From assembly GCA_030653385.1 (NCBI GenBank), contig JAURZM010000032.1:158277-222276 (forward strand): a DNA stretch of 64,000 nt, written 5' to 3'. The DNA comes from Rubrivivax sp. (GTDB lineage: Bacteria > Pseudomonadota > Gammaproteobacteria > Burkholderiales > Burkholderiaceae_C). Positions 1 through 8,376 of the stretch are shown here, piece by piece. Position 1 is the stretch's first letter. Every line of letters begins with the position of its first letter. A program made the translations under genes and the position numbers. A model generated the notes under the pieces. That model worked only from the letters and a program-made list of their open reading frames with translations, did not search any database and was not told where the DNA came from.

Positions 1-387
1 GGCCCGCGTGCCAATGGCATGCCCGAACTGCACAAGCTGACACCACCCCTGGCGGTGCTGCAGGGCAAGGGCTTCAAGGTGGCGCTGGTCACCGACGGCC
101 GCATGAGCGGCGCCAGCGGCAAGGTGCCGGCGGCCATCCACGTCAACCCCGAGGCACTGGCCGGCGGCCCGCTGGCCAAGGTGCGCGACGGCGACATCAT
201 CCGGCTCGACGCCGCGCAAGGCACACTGCAGGCACTGGTGGCTGCCGATGAATGGGCCACACGGCCGCTCGCACATCTGTCACCCGAACAGGCCGAAGTC
301 AACGCCCACGACCTGGGGCGCGAACTGTTTGCCGGCATGCGGCGCAACGTGCGCAGTGCCGAAGAAGGTGCCGTGACCTGGCTCTAG
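1..387 (+). CDS. edd: Phosphogluconate dehydratase, C-terminal part (5' end outside window)
   Basis: An open frame runs from the first base of the window to a TAG at 385-387, giving the last 128 residues. It carries the IlvD/Edd C-terminal signature ([18 protein letters not shown]). IlvD and Edd share this region; the eda gene directly downstream decides for 6-phosphogluconate dehydratase, which dehydrates 6-phosphogluconate to KDPG in the cytoplasmic Entner-Doudoroff pathway. The N-terminal iron-sulfur cluster cysteines lie outside the window, so they cannot be checked. The frame is intact as far as it is visible. Confidence 0.93.
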   Translation, partial: GPRANGMPELHKLTPPLAVLQGKGFKVALVTDGRMSGASGKVPAAIHVNPEALAGGPLAKVRDGDIIRLDAAQGTLQALVAADEWATRPLAHLSPEQAEVNAHDLGRELFAGMRRNVRSAEEGAVTWL

Positions 388-453
388 CCGGTGAGCGGCC
401 ACCCCGAACCCGAGATTCGATCCCGAACCGCTCACGATGGCGATGTCGAACCC

Positions 454-1080
454 ATGAACAACACCCTTGAACTGGCCGCTCATGGCCCCGTGATCCCGGT
501 CATCGTCATCCAGCGCCTGCAAGACGCCGTGCCGCTGGCGCAAGCCCTGGTGGCCGGCGGTGTGCGGGTGCTGGAAGTGACGATGCGCACGCCGGTGGCG
601 CTGGCCGCCATCGAGGCCATCGCCCGGGCGGTGCCCGAGGCCATCGTCGGCGCCGGCACCATCCGCAGCGCCGCCGATGCCCGTGCAGCGCGCGCAGCGG
701 GCAGTGTCTTCGGCGTCAGCCCCGGTTACACCGCCGAGGTGGGCGCTGCCTGCCGCGACGCCGGCCTGCCGCTGCTGCCGGGTGTGGCCACGGCCAGCGA
801 GGTGATGGCGGCGCAGGCCGACGGGCTGGCCTTCCTGAAGTTTTTTCCGGCCACCGCCGCGGGTGGCATCCCGATGCTGAAGGCGCTGGCCGGGCCCTTT
901 CCCGATGTGGTGTTCTGCCCCACGGGCGGCATCACCGTGGACACCGCGCCGCAGTTCCTGGCGCTGCCCAACGTGAAGGTGTGTGGTGGTTCCTGGCTGA
1001 CGCCGCAGGACGCGGTGGAAGCCGGCGACTGGGCCCGCATCACCCAGCTGGCACAGGCGGCTTCGGCGCTGCGCGCCTGA
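454..1080 (+). CDS. eda: KDPG aldolase (2-keto-3-deoxy-6-phosphogluconate aldolase)
   Basis: The product has 208 residues, the normal size for this single-domain TIM-barrel class I aldolase. It cleaves KDPG to pyruvate and glyceraldehyde 3-phosphate, the step after Edd. The general base E41 (LEVTMRT) and the Schiff-base lysine K129 (LKFFPA) are both visible, with the phosphate-binding GGI and GGS segments following. ATG at 454 was chosen because the family starts just before the helix ending in PVIPVI. An in-frame GTG at 391 would add 21 residues that look like noise. Neither start has a strong ribosome-binding site. It lies 66 bp after edd and is surely co-transcribed with it. Confidence 0.95.
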   Translation: MNNTLELAAHGPVIPVIVIQRLQDAVPLAQALVAGGVRVLEVTMRTPVALAAIEAIARAVPEAIVGAGTIRSAADARAARAAGSVFGVSPGYTAEVGAACRDAGLPLLPGVATASEVMAAQADGLAFLKFFPATAAGGIPMLKALAGPFPDVVFCPTGGITVDTAPQFLALPNVKVCGGSWLTPQDAVEAGDWARITQLAQAASALRA

Positions 1081-1104
1081 GCCGGCCGGCAGCCGGCTGC
1101 GGTT

Positions 1105-1659
1105 TCAGGGCCGTGGCTTGACGTCGCCGCAGTCGGCGGCCAGCCAGCGTGCGCGGGTCTGCATCTCCATCGTTTCGTCGCGGCTCTTGCGTGCCGACGT
1201 GATGCGGATGCGGCCCTGGTGTTCCTTGTCGCTGATGAGCGTGAATTCGCCTTCGCCGCTGGCCTTGCGCTCGCCCGTGCACTCCATCTTGAACTTCACT
1301 GTCTTGCCGCTGCGGCTCATCTGGGTCTGCTTGCACTGACCGTCCGGGTCCGACTGCGGCACTTCGTTGCGCGCGGCCTGTTCCGGGGTCAAGCAGACCT
1401 TCAGGCTCATGCCCGGGCCGGCGCCGGGCATGCCGGTGCCCATGCCCTGGGCCTTCATCGCCTCTTCGATCTGCTTGCGTTTTTCGGGTGGCATCGCGGC
1501 CAGTTGGGCCTGCATCTGGGCCATGGCCGCTTCGAGCTCGCCGCTGCCGGTTTTCATCGTCATCTGGTGTTCCCACAGACCGGGCCGCAGCTGCTGAGCC
1601 TGCGCCGCCGGCCCAGCCAGGGCCAGAAGCAGCGTGGTGACGCAGGTGACGGTTTTCAT
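1105..1659 (-). CDS. DUF3617-type periplasmic protein
   Basis: The 184-residue product begins with a clear signal peptide (MKTVTCVTTLLLALAGPAAQAQ) and continues with the RPGLWEHQMTM segment typical of DUF3617 proteins. A methionine/glutamine-rich helical stretch lies at about residues 40-80. The family includes periplasmic proteins of unknown function; two conserved cysteines (CLTPEQA and the C-terminal DCG) could form a disulfide. Its ATG overlaps the TGA of the PaiB-like gene upstream (ATGA at 1656-1659), so the two are probably translationally coupled. The function is not known and the context gives no firm clue. Confidence 0.75.
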   Translation of the reverse strand: MKTVTCVTTLLLALAGPAAQAQQLRPGLWEHQMTMKTGSGELEAAMAQMQAQLAAMPPEKRKQIEEAMKAQGMGTGMPGAGPGMSLKVCLTPEQAARNEVPQSDPDGQCKQTQMSRSGKTVKFKMECTGERKASGEGEFTLISDKEHQGRIRITSARKSRDETMEMQTRARWLAADCGDVKPRP

Positions 1660-2294
1660 GGCGTGTCCTTGTGGGGTGGGCCCGTGTCGCGCACGAGCCG
1701 GGCCATGGCGCTGGCCTTGTCCTGCAGCCCCAGAGCCACGCCCAGGCGGTCGGGCTCGCTGCGGTTCTGGCTGACCTTCCACTTGCCCACCAGCCGCGTC
1801 AGCGGGATGCGGATGCCGACGATGGCCCGCAGCATGGGCTGCACGTAGTCGTCGGGTGCGTCCGACACCGCCCAAGGCGCTTCGCGGCCGCTTTCGTGGT
1901 GGTGTGTCAGCCGGCTGACCAGTTGGTGCAGCCAAGGTGCATCTTCCACCGCTTCCAGCACGCCGTGGGCGTGCACCACGGCGTAGTTCCAGGTCGGCAC
2001 CACCTTGTGCGTGGCGGCCTTGCTGGGGTACCAGCTGGGGCTCACATAGGCCTGCGGTCCGCTGAACACCGCCAACACCGGGGCGCCGTTGGCGTGCTGC
2101 CACACGGGGTTGGCGCGCGCCACGTGCCCGAACAAGGTGCCGTGTGGCCCCGCCGTGGCGTCGAATTCCAGCGGCACGTGGTCGGCGCTCAGCCCTTCGG
2201 CCGTTGTGGTGACCAGCGTGGCCAGCGGGTGATCACGCAGCAGCCCGTGCAGGGCGGCCGCGTCGTGCTGCTCGAAGTGGCGGGGCAGGTACAC
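1656..2294 (-). CDS. PaiB-like FMN-binding protein
   Basis: The 212-residue product starts VYLPRHFEQ, the usual N-terminus of the PaiB family, so the GTG at 2294 is preferred over upstream in-frame starts that would add a serine-rich noise stretch. PaiB proteins have a split-barrel flavin-binding fold and are often annotated as negative transcriptional regulators (named from Bacillus PaiB). The biochemical role is poorly established and direct DNA binding is doubtful. Family segments YVSPSWY, VPTWNYAVVHAHG and VGKWKVSQNR are all present. The gene begins 28 bp after the gloA stop and overlaps the DUF3617 gene by 4 bases, so gloA-paiB-DUF3617 look like one operon. Confidence 0.82.
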   Translation of the reverse strand: MYLPRHFEQHDAAALHGLLRDHPLATLVTTTAEGLSADHVPLEFDATAGPHGTLFGHVARANPVWQHANGAPVLAVFSGPQAYVSPSWYPSKAATHKVVPTWNYAVVHAHGVLEAVEDAPWLHQLVSRLTHHHESGREAPWAVSDAPDDYVQPMLRAIVGIRIPLTRLVGKWKVSQNRSEPDRLGVALGLQDKASAMARLVRDTGPPHKDTP

Positions 2295-2322
2295 GGCGCA
2301 GGGCTGAAAGGTGGCGGTTCGC

Positions 2323-2721
2323 TCAGGCCGGACGCTGGATGAGCTCGATCTTGTAGCCGTCGGGGTCGGTGATGAAGGCGATGACGGTGCTGCCACCCTT
2401 GACCGGGCCTGGCTCGCGTGTGATCGCGCCACCCAGCGCAGCGGCCTTGTCGCGCACCGCCGTGCACGTGGCGGCCACGTCGGGCACGCCGATGGCGATG
2501 TGGCCGAAGGCGCTGCCGAGTTCGTAGGTGTCGACGCCGTAGTTGTAGGTCAGCTCGATCTCGGCGTGCTCGGGGTTGCGGCCATAACCGACAAAGGCCA
2601 GGTCGTACTTCTGGTCGGGGCGTTCGTTGGTGCGCAGCAGGCTCATGCCGAGCACCTGCGTGTAGAAGTCGATCGATCGCTGCAGGTTGCCCACGCGCAG
2701 CATGGTGTGGAGGAGTTGCAT
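2323..2721 (-). CDS. gloA: Lactoylglutathione lyase (glyoxalase I)
   Basis: The 132-residue product matches the bacterial nickel-type glyoxalase I in length. The four metal ligands fall at the canonical positions: H5, E56, H74 and E126. It isomerises the methylglyoxal-glutathione hemithioacetal to S-lactoylglutathione in the cytoplasm. ATG at 2721 was chosen because the family begins M(R/Q)LLHTMLRV; an in-frame ATG six codons upstream gives MNGIPS and neither has a good ribosome-binding site. It is the first gene of the apparent gloA-paiB-DUF3617 unit on the minus strand. Confidence 0.94.
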   Translation of the reverse strand: MQLLHTMLRVGNLQRSIDFYTQVLGMSLLRTNERPDQKYDLAFVGYGRNPEHAEIELTYNYGVDTYELGSAFGHIAIGVPDVAATCTAVRDKAAALGGAITREPGPVKGGSTVIAFITDPDGYKIELIQRPA

Positions 2722-2860
2722 GGAGGGTATGCCGTTCATCGAAGAAGTTGATCTGCGCCCGGCGCACTGCCGGGGGCGCGAGGCGGGCTGCAGCCCGGGC
2801 AGCAGGATACCGGAGCGCCGCGGTTGTTGGCCGGTGGCGGCCACCGGCACGGCAGCCGCG

Positions 2861-3409
2861 TCAGGGTTTCCTGCGCTGCATGTCGAACACCAGGCAAGTG
2901 GTCGAGGCGTGGGCGTACAGACGGCCATCGGGGCCCACCAGGCGGGCGTCGGCGGTGGCCGTCTGGCCGCCCAGGTGAATGACACGGCCTTCGGCACGCA
3001 CCCGCTGCACCTGCGGTGTGATGGCACGCACCAGGTTCACCTTCAGTTCCAGCGTGGTGTAGGCCTTGCCCAGTGGCAGTCCGCTGTGCACCGCGCAGCC
3101 CATGGCCGAGTCCAGCAGCGTGGCGTACCAGCCACCGTGCACACCGCCCATCGGGTTCAGGTGTGCGGGGCCGGGTGTGCCCTGGAACACGGCCTTGCCG
3201 TGTTCGACAGCGATGAGCAGGAAGTCCAGCGTGGTGGCAATGGCGGCGTGGGGCAGCTCGCCGCGCAAGGTGGCCTGCAGCAATTGCAGACCGGTCATCG
3301 AAGCCGCGATATCGGGCGAAGCGACACCGGCGCCAGGGCCGCTGGCGTTGCGCGCGCGCTGCGCGACCTCGGCTGCCAGCCAGTCGGCCAGCGGGTCGTG
3401 CGTGTCCAT
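2861..3409 (-). CDS. PaaI-family hotdog-fold thioesterase
   Basis: The 182-residue product has one hotdog domain at about residues 45-175. The [20 protein letters not shown] segment is the family's active-site loop and helix. Such enzymes hydrolyse acyl-CoA thioesters, often aromatic ones, in the cytoplasm; the substrate here is unknown. The first 40 residues are an alanine-rich extension. A good ribosome-binding site (AAAGGAAAG) precedes the ATG. It is divergent from the MarR-type gene and the 54-bp gap contains a 16-bp perfect palindrome, so the thioesterase is probably the regulator's target. Confidence 0.85.
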   Translation of the reverse strand: MDTHDPLADWLAAEVAQRARNASGPGAGVASPDIAASMTGLQLLQATLRGELPHAAIATTLDFLLIAVEHGKAVFQGTPGPAHLNPMGGVHGGWYATLLDSAMGCAVHSGLPLGKAYTTLELKVNLVRAITPQVQRVRAEGRVIHLGGQTATADARLVGPDGRLYAHASTTCLVFDMQRRKP

Positions 3410-3434
3410 GGACTTTCCTTTGCACGGGGTTTAA

Positions 3435-3450
3435 AGTTGCATATGCAACT
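3435..3450. promoter_or_regulatory. Probable MarR operator (perfect palindrome)
   Basis: AGTTGCATATGCAACT is a perfect 16-bp palindrome in the 54-bp gap between the thioesterase and the MarR-type gene. MarR dimers bind palindromes of this size, usually in the shared promoter region of divergent genes. The position is therefore what autoregulation plus control of the thioesterase would require. Binding itself is inferred. Confidence 0.7.
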
Positions 3451-3463
3451 ATACCAGGCCAGC

Positions 3464-3934
3464 ATGAGCGACACCTCCACCACCGCACCTCGCGGCTGCA
3501 CGAACCTGAAGCTGCGCCAGCTCAGCCGCAGCGTGACCCGCCACTACGAGGCCTTCGTGGCGCCCACGGGCCTGCACATCACGCAGTACTCGCTGCTGTC
3601 GCATGTGGTCAAGCTGGGTCCGGTGCGCCTGGGCGAACTGGCGCAGGCCATGGGCCTGGAGCCTTCCACGCTCAGCCGCAACCTGCAGCCGCTGCTGGAC
3701 AAGGGCCTGGCGCAGGTGCAGGTGGGCCAGGATTCACGCAGCCGCGTCGTGCACGCCACACCCGCCGGCGGGGCACTGCGTGGCCAGGCCCAGCGGGCGT
3801 GGAAGCGTGCGCAACTGGCGCTGAACGACAAGCTGGGCGTGCAGCGGGTGGCTGCCTTGCACCGCCTGATCGACGAATGCCTGCCCTTGATGGCGGCCTC
3901 GGCTTCGTCGGACCAGGAAACCGGCCCTGACTGA
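3464..3934 (+). CDS. MarR-family transcriptional regulator
   Basis: The 156-residue product has the MarR winged-helix layout: an N-terminal dimerisation helix (NLKLRQLSRSVTRHYEAF), a helix-turn-helix (LGELAQAMGLEPSTLSRNLQ), a wing with DSRSRVVHATPAG, and C-terminal dimerisation helices. ATG at 3464 was preferred over an in-frame ATG at 3443, because the earlier one lies inside the palindromic operator. The ligand is unknown. Its divergence from a PaaI-type thioesterase suggests it senses an acyl-CoA or an aromatic compound, which is an inference from context only. Confidence 0.88.
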   Translation: MSDTSTTAPRGCTNLKLRQLSRSVTRHYEAFVAPTGLHITQYSLLSHVVKLGPVRLGELAQAMGLEPSTLSRNLQPLLDKGLAQVQVGQDSRSRVVHATPAGGALRGQAQRAWKRAQLALNDKLGVQRVAALHRLIDECLPLMAASASSDQETGPD

Positions 3935-4002
3935 GCACCGCCCCGCAGCGCCGCAGACGCGGCCGTTGATGCGGGTGATACCGGCGGCCGCCGCCTGACC
4001 GT

Positions 4003-4791
4003 TCAGACCGGTACGGTGTAGTTCAGCGTCATGCGCCCGCCGTCCACGACCACGATTTCGCCCGTGACGTAGCTGGCAGCGTCGCTCAGCAAAAAGGCCA
4101 CCACGTCGGCGATTTCCTCGGGTTCGCCCAGGCGTTTCATCGGCGTGCGGCTCAGGATGCGGGCCTTGGCTTCATCGCTGGTGAGCACGGCCGAACGCGC
4201 CAGTTCGGTGGCAATGGTGCCGGGCGCGACGGCGTTGACACGCACACCCTGGTCGGCCAGCGACAGCGCCATCACCCGTGTCAGCTGGTTGATGGCGCCC
4301 TTGCTGGCGTTGTAGCTGGCGATGGTGGGAATCGCCAGCGTGCCATTCACCGAACTCATGTTGACGATGGCACCGCTGCCTTGCGCCACCATCTGCCGTG
4401 CAACGGCCTGGCCGACCAGGAAACTGCCCTTCAGGTTGACGGCGATGACGGCGTCCCAGTCGGCTTCGCTGACCTCGAGAAAGGGCGCGGCCTTGAAGAT
4501 GCCGGCGTTGTTGACAAGGCCGTCGACACGGTCGAAGCGTGCCAGCGTAGCGGCCAGTGCGCTGTCCACCTGGGCCTTGTCGGCGACGTTGCAGTGAAAG
4601 TAGGCAACCTGTGCGCCCCCGGCTTCCAGTTCGCCAGCCAGCGCCTGGCCAGCGGCATCCGCCACGTCCCACAGCGCAACGGCGGCGCCATCTTTCAGCA
4701 GCCGGCGCACGCAGGCCTGGCCGATGCCCTGCGCCGCACCCGTGACCACCATGACGCGGCCTTCGAAGCCAAAGTGCACACCTGTTGCCAT
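4003..4791 (-). CDS. Short-chain dehydrogenase/reductase (SDR)
   Basis: The 262-residue product is a classical SDR. The cofactor glycine motif TGAAQGIG is at 17-24, NNAG at 94-97, and the catalytic S147, Y160 and K164 are in place (YNASK). The C-terminus reads YVTGEIVVVDGG as in glucose 1-dehydrogenase and FabG-like members. It reduces or oxidises a carbonyl/alcohol with NAD(P)(H); an acidic residue after strand 2 (ALWDVADA) suggests NAD(H). The substrate cannot be told from sequence. It stands alone, convergent with the MarR gene. Confidence 0.88.
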   Translation of the reverse strand: MATGVHFGFEGRVMVVTGAAQGIGQACVRRLLKDGAAVALWDVADAAGQALAGELEAGGAQVAYFHCNVADKAQVDSALAATLARFDRVDGLVNNAGIFKAAPFLEVSEADWDAVIAVNLKGSFLVGQAVARQMVAQGSGAIVNMSSVNGTLAIPTIASYNASKGAINQLTRVMALSLADQGVRVNAVAPGTIATELARSAVLTSDEAKARILSRTPMKRLGEPEEIADVVAFLLSDAASYVTGEIVVVDGGRMTLNYTVPV

Positions 4792-5192
4792 CTGCTGCCT
4801 GCGCTGAAACGGTAAGGGCCGGCAGTGTAGCTGCCGGGCCGGGGTGTGGCCGCGGCTTCAGCGTTTCAGCAGCGGCGTGTCACACCGTCTCGGCTGACGC
4901 ACCTTCCCGCGCACGCTTGCGCAAGGCCACCGCGTCCGGCGCGTCGCCTGGGGCATGGGCCGCGCATTGATCGAGCGCAGGTTCACGTTCAACTGCGACA
5001 AGGCACGTGCCATGCGGTCGAGCACGTCGTCGCTGCTGGCGTCGATCTGCTGTGTCAGGTCGGGCGGCAGGGAAAACTTGCCCATACGCCGTGCCCGGTT
5101 GTTCGGAGGCACTGCAGAACTTTTGCGTGCACCCAGCGGCTCAAACGCTGGAGATGTGAAACTTTGGGTGTCTTGTTCAGCTGTGTTGCAGG
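4792..5192. other. 401-bp gap holding only a small, apparently frameshifted gene
   Basis: The gap separates the start of the SDR gene from the stop of the MBL-fold gene. The only coding signal is on the minus strand (see 4880-5085). No tRNA-like or strong terminator structure was seen, and the plus-strand frames here are arginine/proline-rich shadows. Confidence 0.5.
4880..5085 (-). pseudogene. Small gene with a probable frameshift (unknown function)
   Basis: From ATG 5085 the minus strand encodes a plausible acidic, helical start (MGKFSLPPDLTQQIDASSDD, then VLDRMARALSQLNVNLRS). After about residue 40 this frame turns into arginine/proline-rich noise and ends at 4858. A neighbouring frame instead continues with HAPGDAPDAVALRKRAREGA and stops at TGA 4880-4882. 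The two good halves meet at about 4960-4985. This looks like one small protein of about 65 residues broken by a one-base change, either a real mutation or a sequencing error. No family is recognised. A GTG at 5112 is an alternative start. Confidence 0.35.
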
Positions 5193-6146
5193 TTAACGGT
5201 CCAGCCAGATGCCCAAGCCCTGGGCATTCAGCTCCAGGTCCATGGCCAAGAGCTGCTCGATCTGCGCCAGGCTGCCGGCATAGCCGTGGGCCTGCAGGCT
5301 GCGGGCAAACATCTCGAGCTGCCCTTGTTTCAGTGTCTGGTGCCTGTCGGGCGCATGGCGCAAGCGGCGGCCTAGGGTGGCCATGTCATCCAGCAGCGAC
5401 AGCAACAGCGCGCCCAGCCGCGGCACGTCTTGCACACGGCCGAAGTGCGTGAGGTACATGCAACGGGGCTGCTGGGCCAGCAGGCGCTGGATGGACTGCC
5501 GCAGGGTCTGGGGGTCGAAGTGCATCGGTGTCGAGGTGGGCACGATCCAGGCCCCCTGCGCGGTGTCGAACTCGCGATAGCTCAGCCCGAAGGTGTCACC
5601 CGTGAACCAGCCGCCCGAGCTTTCGTCCCAGATGCAGTGGTGGTGGCGGGCATGGCCGGGTGTGTCAGCCAGCCACAGCGGGCGGCCGGCCAGGTGGACG
5701 GTCATGCCGTCATGCGAGGTATCGACACGGGCCGCCAACACCGGCACCACTTCACCATAGGACCGTGCCATTTCTTCAGCGCCATACACCGCCGTGGCAC
5801 TGGCCCACAGCTTGCCGGGGTTGACCAGGTGGCGGGCGCCGCGGGGGTGCACCAGCAAACGCGCCTGGGGCAGGTGCTGCATCAGCAGCCCGGCGCCGCC
5901 GGCATGGTCCAGGTGCACGTGGGTGGGAATGACCCAGTCCACGTCCTCGGGTCTCAGGTCCAGGGACTGCAGGGCGGCCAGCAGGCGCGGCACCGCATCG
6001 TTGGTGCCGGTGTCGATGAAGGCGGCCCTGCCGCCATGCACCACCAGGTAGGCGGCGTCGAAGTGGTCGCGCTGGAAGGCGGTGTCGATGGCAAACACAC
6101 CGTGCCCCAGCGCCTGGACAAAGGGGGGCAGGGCTGTGCTGCTCAC
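5193..6146 (-). CDS. MBL-fold metallohydrolase
   Basis: The 317-residue product has a metallo-beta-lactamase domain over about residues 15-250. The metal-binding motif HVHLDH is at 76-81, with further ligands H165 (DTPGHA) and D184 (FTGDT). The order and spacing match the glyoxalase II-like hydrolases. The C-terminal 70 residues form a helical tail. It hydrolyses an unknown ester, thioester or lactone in the cytoplasm. Although gloA is nearby (2.3 kb away), the two are not in one operon and the C-terminus does not resemble the GloB domain, so glyoxalase II is not assigned. Confidence 0.85.
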   Translation of the reverse strand: MSSTALPPFVQALGHGVFAIDTAFQRDHFDAAYLVVHGGRAAFIDTGTNDAVPRLLAALQSLDLRPEDVDWVIPTHVHLDHAGGAGLLMQHLPQARLLVHPRGARHLVNPGKLWASATAVYGAEEMARSYGEVVPVLAARVDTSHDGMTVHLAGRPLWLADTPGHARHHHCIWDESSGGWFTGDTFGLSYREFDTAQGAWIVPTSTPMHFDPQTLRQSIQRLLAQQPRCMYLTHFGRVQDVPRLGALLLSLLDDMATLGRRLRHAPDRHQTLKQGQLEMFARSLQAHGYAGSLAQIEQLLAMDLELNAQGLGIWLDR

Positions 6147-6188
6147 GCGGGCCGCACCGTTCGGCGCACTAGGCGCCGGTCATGGCCT

Positions 6189-7403
6189 TCAGGGTGCGCC
6201 GAGGATCGTCCACAGGCGGGCGATCTCGACCACGCCGTCGTTGCCCTTGACGCTGCGCAGCGTTTGCACGGCCGCGGTCTTGGCCTTCGGCGACTGCAAC
6301 TGGGCCATGCCCAGGCGCAGCTTCGCGTCTTCGGCCCGCTTCAGATTGCCCTTGGCGATGCCCTGCTGAATGAGGCCGATGCCCTTGTCGACTTCGCCGA
6401 TGGACACGTAGGCGTAGCCCACCTTCACCAGGCCGTCACCTTCCTTGAAGCTTGCCGCGTCAGCCGCCTGGGTAGCCAGGCTGGCCTGCGCTTCACCTTC
6501 CTGTTTGATGGCCAGGTCACGAAGACGTTGATGGCGTGCCGCTTCCGGGCCGGTGCCCAGCGCACCGCTCTTGAAACCCTGGTCGGCAATGCGGCGCGCT
6601 TCGGCGGGCAGACCGGCCTGCAGGGCGAGCTGCGCCATTTCCATGAATTCGTCTGTCTTGGATAGCGTACCGCTGGCCAGGCGCAGGCGCAGCAGGTCGA
6701 GTGCAAAACGATCGGCAAAACCGGCCTTGCGCGGCAGACGGCTCAGGTAGGCAGTCCAGTAGTCTTTCTTCGGGTAGTGGGCCAGCAGCTTTTCCAGCGT
6801 GACCACGTAACCGTTGTTGTTGCCGGTGCGTTGCTGCGCGTCGGCCAGTCGCAGCAGGTCACCTTCGTCAGGGCGGCGGCCGGCTTGCTCGGCGCTGGCG
6901 ACCGAGGCGGCGGCGTCCTTGGCGATGGCGGCGTAGTCACCGCTGGCCCCTTGCAGATAGGCCTGCATCTGCCGCACGCTGCCGCTGGTGTTGCCCGCCG
7001 CGATGGCCCTGTTCAACCATTCGGTGGCTTTGCCGTTGTTGCGCTGTTGCGCGTAAGCCGATGCCAGCTGCTCGGCCAGCTGGCCCTTGTCACCCGCCCC
7101 GCGTTCGTACAGATTCTCCAGCGCCTGGATGGCTGCTCCGTGGTCGCCGGCTCGCTGCGCGGCGGCGGCCTTCATGCGGTCGATGGTGGTCTGCTCGTTG
7201 GCCGTCTTGCCGCTCACCGCTTCGGCTTCGCGCACCTTGGCCATGGCCTCGCGGGCCTTGCCGGCCTTCAGCAGATCAGAGGCCTGCTGCAGCGGTCTGC
7301 CCACTTCGGCCCGCAGACCCTGGGCGTGTGCCACGGACCAACTGCAACTCAGGGCCACCACGGTCAGCAGCATGGCGAGGACGGGAACGCGCGGAGACTT
7401 CAT
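6189..7403 (-). CDS. Periplasmic TPR-repeat protein of the TonB operon
   Basis: The 404-residue product has a signal peptide (cleavage near VAHAQ) followed by degenerate tetratricopeptide-type helical pairs through most of its length. A/L-rich helices such as KGQLAEQLASAYAQQRNNGK are typical. It is the last gene after tonB, exbB and two exbD genes, 32 bp behind the second exbD, so it is very likely part of that operon. TonB systems of Vibrio include a TPR partner (TtpC) that is needed for transport; whether this protein plays the same role is inference. It may dock the TonB complex to other envelope proteins. Confidence 0.78.
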   Translation of the reverse strand: MKSPRVPVLAMLLTVVALSCSWSVAHAQGLRAEVGRPLQQASDLLKAGKAREAMAKVREAEAVSGKTANEQTTIDRMKAAAAQRAGDHGAAIQALENLYERGAGDKGQLAEQLASAYAQQRNNGKATEWLNRAIAAGNTSGSVRQMQAYLQGASGDYAAIAKDAAASVASAEQAGRRPDEGDLLRLADAQQRTGNNNGYVVTLEKLLAHYPKKDYWTAYLSRLPRKAGFADRFALDLLRLRLASGTLSKTDEFMEMAQLALQAGLPAEARRIADQGFKSGALGTGPEAARHQRLRDLAIKQEGEAQASLATQAADAASFKEGDGLVKVGYAYVSIGEVDKGIGLIQQGIAKGNLKRAEDAKLRLGMAQLQSPKAKTAAVQTLRSVKGNDGVVEIARLWTILGAP

Positions 7404-7435
7404 GGCTCGTGGGATGCCTTTGCTTGCGAAAAAGT

Positions 7436-7873
7436 TCAGAGGAACTGCTCGTTGCCGACGATGCCGATCTTGGTCACCCCCAGACGCTGCGCCGTGGCCA
7501 TGATCATGGCCACGTGTTTGTACTCGACCAGTTTATTGGGGCGCAGATGCACCTCGGGCTGGTCGGGTTGTGCGGCCACAACCGCCAGACGCGCTTCGAT
7601 GGCGCCACGGTCGCCCGGCTGGATGACCTCGCCGTTCCAGCCGATGGTGCCGTCGAAGTCGACGTCGATGCGCACGATCTCGGGCGGTGTGGGGGGCGGT
7701 GCGGCGTTGCTGGGCACCGGCATGTTCATCTTCACCGCGTGCGTCTGGATCGGGATCGTGATGATGAACATGATCAACAGCACCAGCATCACGTCGATCA
7801 ACGGCGTGGTGTTGATGTCCATCATCACTTCGGGTTCGCCGTCACCGCCTGAACTGCCGACATTCATTCCCAT
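7436..7873 (-). CDS. exbD: ExbD/TolR-family proton-channel subunit, second copy
   Basis: The 145-residue product has the ExbD layout: a short cytoplasmic N-terminus, one membrane segment (about 21-42) containing the essential aspartate in the NTTPLIDVMLVLLIMF motif, and a periplasmic domain. ExbD works with ExbB to turn the proton gradient into motion of TonB in the inner membrane. It follows the first exbD by 10 bp. The periplasmic part differs clearly from the first copy (proline-rich linker NAAPPPTPPEI), so the two are not a recent duplication. Confidence 0.9.
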   Translation of the reverse strand: MGMNVGSSGGDGEPEVMMDINTTPLIDVMLVLLIMFIITIPIQTHAVKMNMPVPSNAAPPPTPPEIVRIDVDFDGTIGWNGEVIQPGDRGAIEARLAVVAAQPDQPEVHLRPNKLVEYKHVAMIMATAQRLGVTKIGIVGNEQFL

Positions 7874-7883
7874 GGTCTTGCTT

Positions 7884-8330
7884 TCAGTTGGCGCGCGTGG
7901 CGCTGCCGGCCGGTGGTTCGGTGATGAAGCCGACCTTGAAGATGCCCGCCCGCTGGCAGGCCACGATGAGGCGCCCGACGGACTCGTAGCGCACTTCCGA
8001 GTCGCCCCGGATGTGAACTTCGGGTTGCGGCTCCTTCACCGATTCGATCTTCAGCCGCGCAACCAGCGCTTCGTTGTCGGGCATGCGCTCGGCCCCCCAA
8101 TAGACCTCGCCATCGCGGTTGACCGCGAGCACGATGTTCTCGGGCTTGGTCTGCGTGGGCAGATTGCGTTCCTTGGGCAGCTCGAGCTTGATCGTCTGGG
8201 TGACCACCGGCACGGTGATCAGGAAGATGATCAGCAACACCAGCATCACGTCCACCAGGGGCGTGGTGTTGATGGTGTTGTTGAGCTGGGGCTCGTCGTC
8301 TTCCGACGCGGAGCCGACATTCATGGACAT
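7884..8330 (-). CDS. exbD: ExbD/TolR-family proton-channel subunit, first copy
   Basis: The 148-residue product carries the NTTPLVDVMLVLLIIFLITV membrane segment, whose aspartate is the proton carrier of ExbD/TolR proteins, followed by a periplasmic domain. It lies 46 bp after exbB. The tandem with a second exbD suggests a heterodimeric ExbD pair, as known in some two-ExbD systems such as that of Xanthomonas. The periplasmic domain ends with VGFITEPPAGSATRAN. Confidence 0.9.
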   Translation of the reverse strand: MSMNVGSASEDDEPQLNNTINTTPLVDVMLVLLIIFLITVPVVTQTIKLELPKERNLPTQTKPENIVLAVNRDGEVYWGAERMPDNEALVARLKIESVKEPQPEVHIRGDSEVRYESVGRLIVACQRAGIFKVGFITEPPAGSATRAN

Positions 8331-8376
8331 GGGCGGGGCTCCCGGCTTGCAGAAGTGAAGGCTGTTGCCAGGACGA

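Noticed and set aside
5193..6146. Calling the MBL-fold hydrolase glyoxalase II because gloA is nearby
   Set aside because: The genes are in different units 2.3 kb apart and the C-terminal region does not resemble the GloB domain.
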